DNA of 64,000 bases. Origin: Diospyros lotus (taxonomy: Eukaryota > Streptophyta > Magnoliopsida > Ericales > Ebenaceae). This document shows, in pieces, positions 59,601-64,000 of the stretch. The stretch lies in assembly GCF_014633365.1 (NCBI RefSeq), contig NC_068349.1, forward strand, positions 38,145,192 through 38,209,191, in the 5' to 3' direction. Every line of letters starts with the position of its first letter. Position 1 is the first letter of the stretch. The notes under the pieces are model-generated. The model ran no database searches. It was not told where the DNA came from and saw only the letters and a program-made list of their open reading frames with translations. The translations under genes and the position numbers were made by a program.

Positions 59601-60540
59601 ATTTTCTCTTTGTTCCGACGAACGATCAACTTATCTTCTTTTTTTTTTTTTCTCTTTACTCTGACTCTGGAGTCATGACAACCCACTTTTTTCCTTTCTT
59701 CATGCTCCAACAATAACCTACAATTGACCTATCATTCCCCCCCCCCCCCCATCTTTGCTTCAATTGACGACTCATGATTTATCTATTATTGAGTATGTAA
59801 TTTAGTAGTCGTTGAGTATGGTGTTTTGTAGATTTATTTTTACATAATTAATAAAACCTATATTATATGTTTAGTGTTAATTAGATAATTAAGTAATCAA
59901 TACGTATAAATTATAAATATTAAGTATTTAATAGATTAATTTTGAAATTTAAGAGGGAGAGGCTTTTTATATAAAATTAAAAAAATATATAAGTTTGACC
60001 AATTTAGCTTCAATCTCATAACTAAAAAAAATAAAAAAAAAACTAGTATTTCCTTTTCAAATCTGTTAGATAAAAATTATTTTTTATTATAAAATATTAC
60101 ATGTCAAAGAAAATGAGCTTAAAAGTTGTAAATAATGAACATAAAGCTAAGATGCTTTGTGGCACATTGTAAATACAGCTGGTACTAGTAGTAGTAGTAC
60201 TAGGCATTAAAAACAGCTCCATTGACATTGACAACCACCTTTGGAACACCCACTTCATTCATTATTGCTCTGTCTGTTTGAACAGAGGTGAGGAACATTT
60301 CAGTAAAACTAAAACTAAAATGATGGAATTTAATTGGTAAATGCAATTGTCAGATCTGGTTCAAGATGATAACTCGGTGGATTTAGTTTTAAGTTTCATA
60401 ATTTTAATTATTTTGAATTTATTTATTTTTTGTATCCAAAAAATTAAAATAGTACCAAAATATAAAAAATCACATCATTTTTGTACTATTCGATCAAATT
60501 GATTTGATTATTGACATTAATTTGATCTATTTGTGTTATA
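56640..60540. other. AT-rich intergenic DNA between the two UGT genes
   Basis: No gene supported. Near 56990-57060 a 40-bp phrase 'taaattaatttaaaatataattctaataatataattaaaataata' repeats with 57-66 bp spacing. A short conserved-looking island lies at 58490-58680. CT-rich and poly-C (12 C, 59739-59750) runs occur near 59640-59755. Confidence 0.4.
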
Positions 60541-60544
60541 TGTA

Positions 60545-61260
60545 TTTTCTCCTCGCATGAAGCGGGTTAGACTCGATCCTGCAGGCCGGCCCAATCACTT
60601 GAGACTCAATGAGCCCGAGCTCGAGGTTGTTAGTTCCAGGTCGCACGACATCTAACTTCGAGCTCCAATCGCGAACCATGCTAGTTCTCAACGACACTCT
60701 CAGTTCGTAGACAATGAGATCATTTAGTTCGAGCTCCCAACGACGCTATCAGCTCGCAGACCAACTAATCAGCTCGTATAAGCATGGAGACCGCAGAATA
60801 ATGATGTGCTAGGTATCATTCTAGTTGGGCTGTTTGGGCCCCAATTTGGCCTCTCTCTGCCCATATCTTGGGCCATGACGGTCCCATCCTAGCCCCATAC
60901 CATTTTGCATCAATATTATTGCAGTTTCTACTGGGTATTCGTGCGTCCGTCTCAAATCCCTATCCACATTAATGAGGGATCAGTCAACGCCATGCTGCCA
61001 TCTGGGAAACCTCACCGACGTTGGTATACAGTCTCATCACTTGCAAAAGCACAAGACATGTGGAAAGAATATCTCCTCCTCTTAAATTTAACTGGCTCTC
61101 TTTAGAGCCAATGTATGCTCTCACTCTCTGACTTGCTAATACACAGCGTACTCCCTTACTTACTCAGGGGTCGGAGTGCTTGCAGGTGCTAACCGCCGGA
61201 GCGCTGACCGAACCATTCAAATCTCCTTGATGCGTCTTTTCTTTCCTCTTTTCGTATTCA
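60545..61260 (+). repeat. Probable LTR remnant (gypsy- or TRIM-like)
   Basis: A 700-bp GC-richer block contains repeated GAGCTC phrases, GGGCC-rich text and an ending of the type 'CTCAGGGGTCGGAGTGCTTGCAGG' (61164-61187, written here in two parts: CTCAGGGGTCGG, AGTGCTTGCAGG). This resembles the R/U5 end of many plant retroelement LTRs. Termini and target duplication were not established. A short ORF through it has no domain. Confidence 0.4.
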
Positions 61261-61597
61261 TTTCTCAAAATGGGCAAAATGAATCACGGTCGATCAAATC
61301 CAAACGTGGACAATTTGTTTTGAGCAATATGATCGTTTAGTAATTGAATTGGCTGAATGCTTACTCTTAATTTGAGATTTTTTTTTTTTTTTTGATTTTA
61401 AGATTTAAATCTTAAATTATCATAATTGGGGGATTGAAGACTTAAGGTGCCAAAATAAGTAGAAGAAAGACCTTATTTTAAATATTAATTATACATAAAT
61501 TTATATTATCAAAAAAAATTTCATGATATATGATTCATAAATTATTCACAATAGTTTAGGCAACCCATTATATGCAATTAGAAGTGAGTAACACTTA

Positions 61598-61833
61598 GGG
61601 TGCGTTTGATTGGATGATGGAAAATAGAGTGGAATTTTAATTCCATGGAATTCCAATTCTCATCCTATCTCCTAGGAATTTCAATTCCTTGATTTCAAAA
61701 AAAAAAAAAAAACTTTTTGAACTAAAATGAAATTCGAATTTCTATGGAAAGAAAAAACTGTTTGATAGAATTTTTTAGAATTTGGGTGGAAAATGAATTC
61801 TACCCTCATTTTCCACCCTTATCAAACACACCC
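61598..61833. mobile_element. Tourist-like (PIF/Harbinger) MITE, TSD TTA
   Basis: Left end GGGTGCGTTTGAT and right end ATCAAACACACCC are inverted repeats with one mismatch; beyond them pairing continues over 'ggaaaat.agggt.gaatt' with small gaps. It is flanked by TTA at 61595-61597 and 61834-61836. Length 236 bp, no coding capacity, AT-rich. These are the marks of a non-autonomous PIF/Harbinger element. Confidence 0.85.
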
Positions 61834-61839
61834 TTAGGT

Positions 61840-62540
61840 TAAACTGAAAAAACCAAATCAAATAGATCGAAATTGTTGATTCAGTTCAGTCGAATTTATA
61901 TTTTGGTTCGGTATAGTTCAATTTTGAAATTTAAATATTTTGATTATTTTAATTTAATTCAATTTTTATATTAAAAAAATTAAAATATTTGAATCGATTG
62001 AAATATAAAAAATAAAGTCATTTTTTTATCAAAATTTTGCTTTATTGTTTTTTGATTGGTTTAATTTTTTTAATTTGTTTGGTTTAAACATCTATTTAAT
62101 AAATTTAGTTATTTTTTTTTAAATAACCTATTTAATTTAAGCAATTCCATTGATAAATACTTAAGAAAAGCTATTTGAATATTTAATAATAATATCAATG
62201 TTTTAATGTATCACATATTAATATATTAATACACAAAATTTCCTAAAAATATTATAATTAAATATCAAAATATTATTTCCGAGATATTTAATAGGCTATG
62301 TGCCGTAGCATGGGAGGGAGGGAGAGGGGGATGTCATGATGACATATTAACTATGTGGGGAGGGGACCCATGATGTCTAGAAGCCGATGACGTAAGGTAT
62401 ACGTAGGAAGTGACATCAGCAACACACGGGAGGCTGCCCACGCCTTAGACTGATTCTCTTTCCAAAAAAATATCAACTCTACAAGATATGCACCTCCCTC
62501 TCTAAAGCTCCCACCACCGGCCACCGCCACTGCCATTGCC
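61840..62540. other. Upstream region of the second UGT gene
   Basis: No gene. A loose family of 'aaaccaaatcaaat'/'ggttcggtatagttca' phrases (61845-62100) may be an old short repeat; similar text occurs at 58070-58330. The proximal part is CT-rich. Confidence 0.4.
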
Positions 62541-62552
62541 ATTCATCCTTAC

Positions 62553-62565
62553 AAGTATTTAAACT
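62553..62565 (+). promoter_or_regulatory. Candidate core promoter of the second UGT gene
   Basis: A TATTTAAA-like TATA box (about 62556-62563) is followed by a long CT/C-rich tract (62566-62612), a typical plant Y-patch-like 5' UTR. It lies about 120 bp upstream of the ATG at 62685. Confidence 0.5.
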
Positions 62566-62684
62566 TCTCTCCCCCCCTCTCTCTCTCTCCCCCCCCCCCC
62601 CCCCTATCTCTCTCGACATAGATACTGATCTCTGTTTACTTCCAACACCATAAATTTTGAAGAAGAAGAAAGAAGAATTCATCA

Positions 62685-64000
62685 ATGGATCAGCAGGAGA
62701 CTCCACACATAGCCATCCTGCCATCGCCGGGAATGGGCCACCTTATTCCGCTCGTCGAGTTCGCCAAGCGCCTTGCCGCCAACCACCGCTTCACTGCCAC
62801 CTTCATCATCCCCACCGACGGCCCACTCTCCAGAGCACAGAGAGCCTTCCTCGAATCTCTTCCCGACGGCTTGACCCACCTCCTCCTCCCTCCGGTCAGG
62901 CTCGACGACTTGCCCGACGACGTCCGGATCGAGACCCGCATCTCCGTCACGGTGGCCCGCTCTCTGCCGCCGCTCCGGGATGTCTTGGAGGTGCTCGCCA
63001 AGACCACCCGGCTGGTCTCCTTGGTGGTTGATCTCTTTGGCACGGACGCTTTTGATATCGCCGAGGAACTCGACCTCTCTCCGTACATCTTCTTCCCTTC
63101 CACCGCCATGAACTTGTCGTTAATCCTCTACTTGCCGGAGCTCGATCGGAAGATATCTTGCGAGTACAAGGACTCGCCCGACCCGATCCGGATCCCGGGT
63201 TCCACCCCGCTCCATGGGTCGGATCTCCTGGACCCGCTTCAGGACCGGAAGGACGAGGCCTACAAATGGGTTCTTCACCACGGGAAACGGTACAGAATGG
63301 CGGAGGGCATTATGGTGAACAGCTTCAAGGACTTGGAGCCCGGCGCGATTAAGTACTTGCAGGAGCCGAAACCGGGTAAGCCACCGGTTTACCCGATCGG
63401 GCCGCTCATTCAGATGGGTCCCACCGGAGGGAGGGTCGACGGGTCGGAGTGCTTGAGATGGCTGGACGAGCAGCCACGTGGCTCCGTGCTGTTCATCTCA
63501 TTTGGGAGCGGTGGGACCCTGTCATTCGATCAGCTCCATCAACTGGCTCTCGGCTTGGAAATGAGCGGACAAAGATTTCTCTGGGTGGTGAGAAGCCCGA
63601 ATGACAAAGTAGCCAACGCCTCGTTCTTCAGCGCCCATAGCCAAAACGACCCGTTTGCGTTCCTGCCAAACGGGTTCATCGACCGGACCAAAGGGTACGG
63701 GTTGGTGGTGCCGAACTGGGCGCCGCAGCCCCAAGTCCTCAGCCACGGCTCGACGGGCGGCTTCCTCTCTCACTGCGGCTGGAACTCTACTCTGGAGAGC
63801 GTCGTCAACGGCGTCCCTCTGATCACCTGGCCGCTCTACGCAGAGCAAAAGATGAACGCCGTGATCCTAGCGGAGGATCTGAAAGTGGCGCTGCGGCCTA
63901 GAGCCGGGGAGAATGGGTTGATCGGGTCCGCCGAGATCGCCCGAGTCGTGAAGGGCCTGCTCCAGGGGGAAGAGAGCAAGCAAATTCGTAGCCGGATGCG
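62685..64000 (+). CDS. UDP-glucosyltransferase, UGT72 type, 3' end cut by window
   Basis: 438 residues are visible and the frame is open to the window edge; about 30-40 C-terminal residues are missing. Intronless and GC-rich like the gene at 54983, its tandem paralogue. It is closer to the UGT72B norm: PSPGMGHLIPL with catalytic His19, Asp116 in 'VVDLFGTDAFD', 'DRKDEAYKW' and 'SFGSGGTLS'. The PSPG box (residues 345-388) is the standard 44, from WAPQPQVLSH to WPLYAEQ, with HCGWNSTLES and the terminal Gln. Predicted to glucosylate phenolics with UDP-glucose in the cytosol. The ATG is chosen because it follows a purine-rich 5' UTR and gives the family's usual N-terminus (MDQQETPHIAIL). Confidence 0.95.
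   Translation, partial: MDQQETPHIAILPSPGMGHLIPLVEFAKRLAANHRFTATFIIPTDGPLSRAQRAFLESLPDGLTHLLLPPVRLDDLPDDVRIETRISVTVARSLPPLRDVLEVLAKTTRLVSLVVDLFGTDAFDIAEELDLSPYIFFPSTAMNLSLILYLPELDRKISCEYKDSPDPIRIPGSTPLHGSDLLDPLQDRKDEAYKWVLHHGKRYRMAEGIMVNSFKDLEPGAIKYLQEPKPGKPPVYPIGPLIQMGPTGGRVDGSECLRWLDEQPRGSVLFISFGSGGTLSFDQLHQLALGLEMSGQRFLWVVRSPNDKVANASFFSAHSQNDPFAFLPNGFIDRTKGYGLVVPNWAPQPQVLSHGSTGGFLSHCGWNSTLESVVNGVPLITWPLYAEQKMNAVILAEDLKVALRPRAGENGLIGSAEIARVVKGLLQGEESKQIRSRM

Overview
This is nuclear DNA of a flowering plant, most likely a dicot. It is AT-rich and intron-bearing, dominated by nested transposable elements, with two GC-rich intronless glycosyltransferase genes near the right end. No prokaryotic, organellar, tRNA, rRNA or CRISPR feature was seen. 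All reading was by eye; no search was run, so family names rest on recognised motifs.

Layout. (1) About 520-23851: a Ty1/copia element of Sirevirus type on the minus strand. It has two LTRs (589-5090 and 22300-23851), a Met-tRNA primer site, an intact gag ORF, a ruined pol and several polypurine tracts. The 589-5090 LTR carries a nested solo LTR (965-3883, target duplication TATAG). The pol region carries a complete 12-kb CACTA transposon (8331-20405, duplication CTT). (2) CACTA element A encodes a TNP2-type transposase broken by one stop codon and a nine-exon TNPA/Ptta-type protein. It also holds two pieces that look like captured host genes: an AIR9-like A9 domain spliced in frame into the TNPA-type protein, and an NST1-like exon downstream. 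(3) About 25265-35102: a second, decayed CACTA element (B) with both genes broken and no clear left end. (4) About 36120-45135: a decayed DNA transposon (C) of the DUF1985 plus Ulp1-protease class, with subterminal arrays of a short 'gaagtccgcc' motif. It contains a copia-type LTR (37918-38595) and a 2.1-kb solo LTR (42924-45046, duplication GTCCG). (5) 45408-46008, minus strand: a broken gene with two viroplasmin/RNase H1 N-terminal domains and a C-terminal membrane segment. (6) 46.1-54.9 kb and 56.5-62.5 kb: AT-rich intergenic DNA with a foldback element (about 50130-50490), a Tourist-like MITE (61598-61833) and LTR-like debris. (7) 54983-56386 and 62685-64000 (cut by the window edge): two tandem UGT72-type (hydroquinone/phenylpropanoid) glucosyltransferases on the plus strand.

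How it fits together. The only genes that look like working host genes are the two UGTs, a tandem duplicate pair likely to glucosylate small phenolics in the cytosol from UDP-glucose. Everything left of about 46 kb is a layered transposon graveyard whose insertion order can be read from target duplications and from coding sequence that rejoins across insertions. The most unusual items are the chimeric TNPA-type gene, the tandem-LTR structure of the Sirevirus-like element, and the two-codon duplication inside the donor-binding motif of the first UGT.
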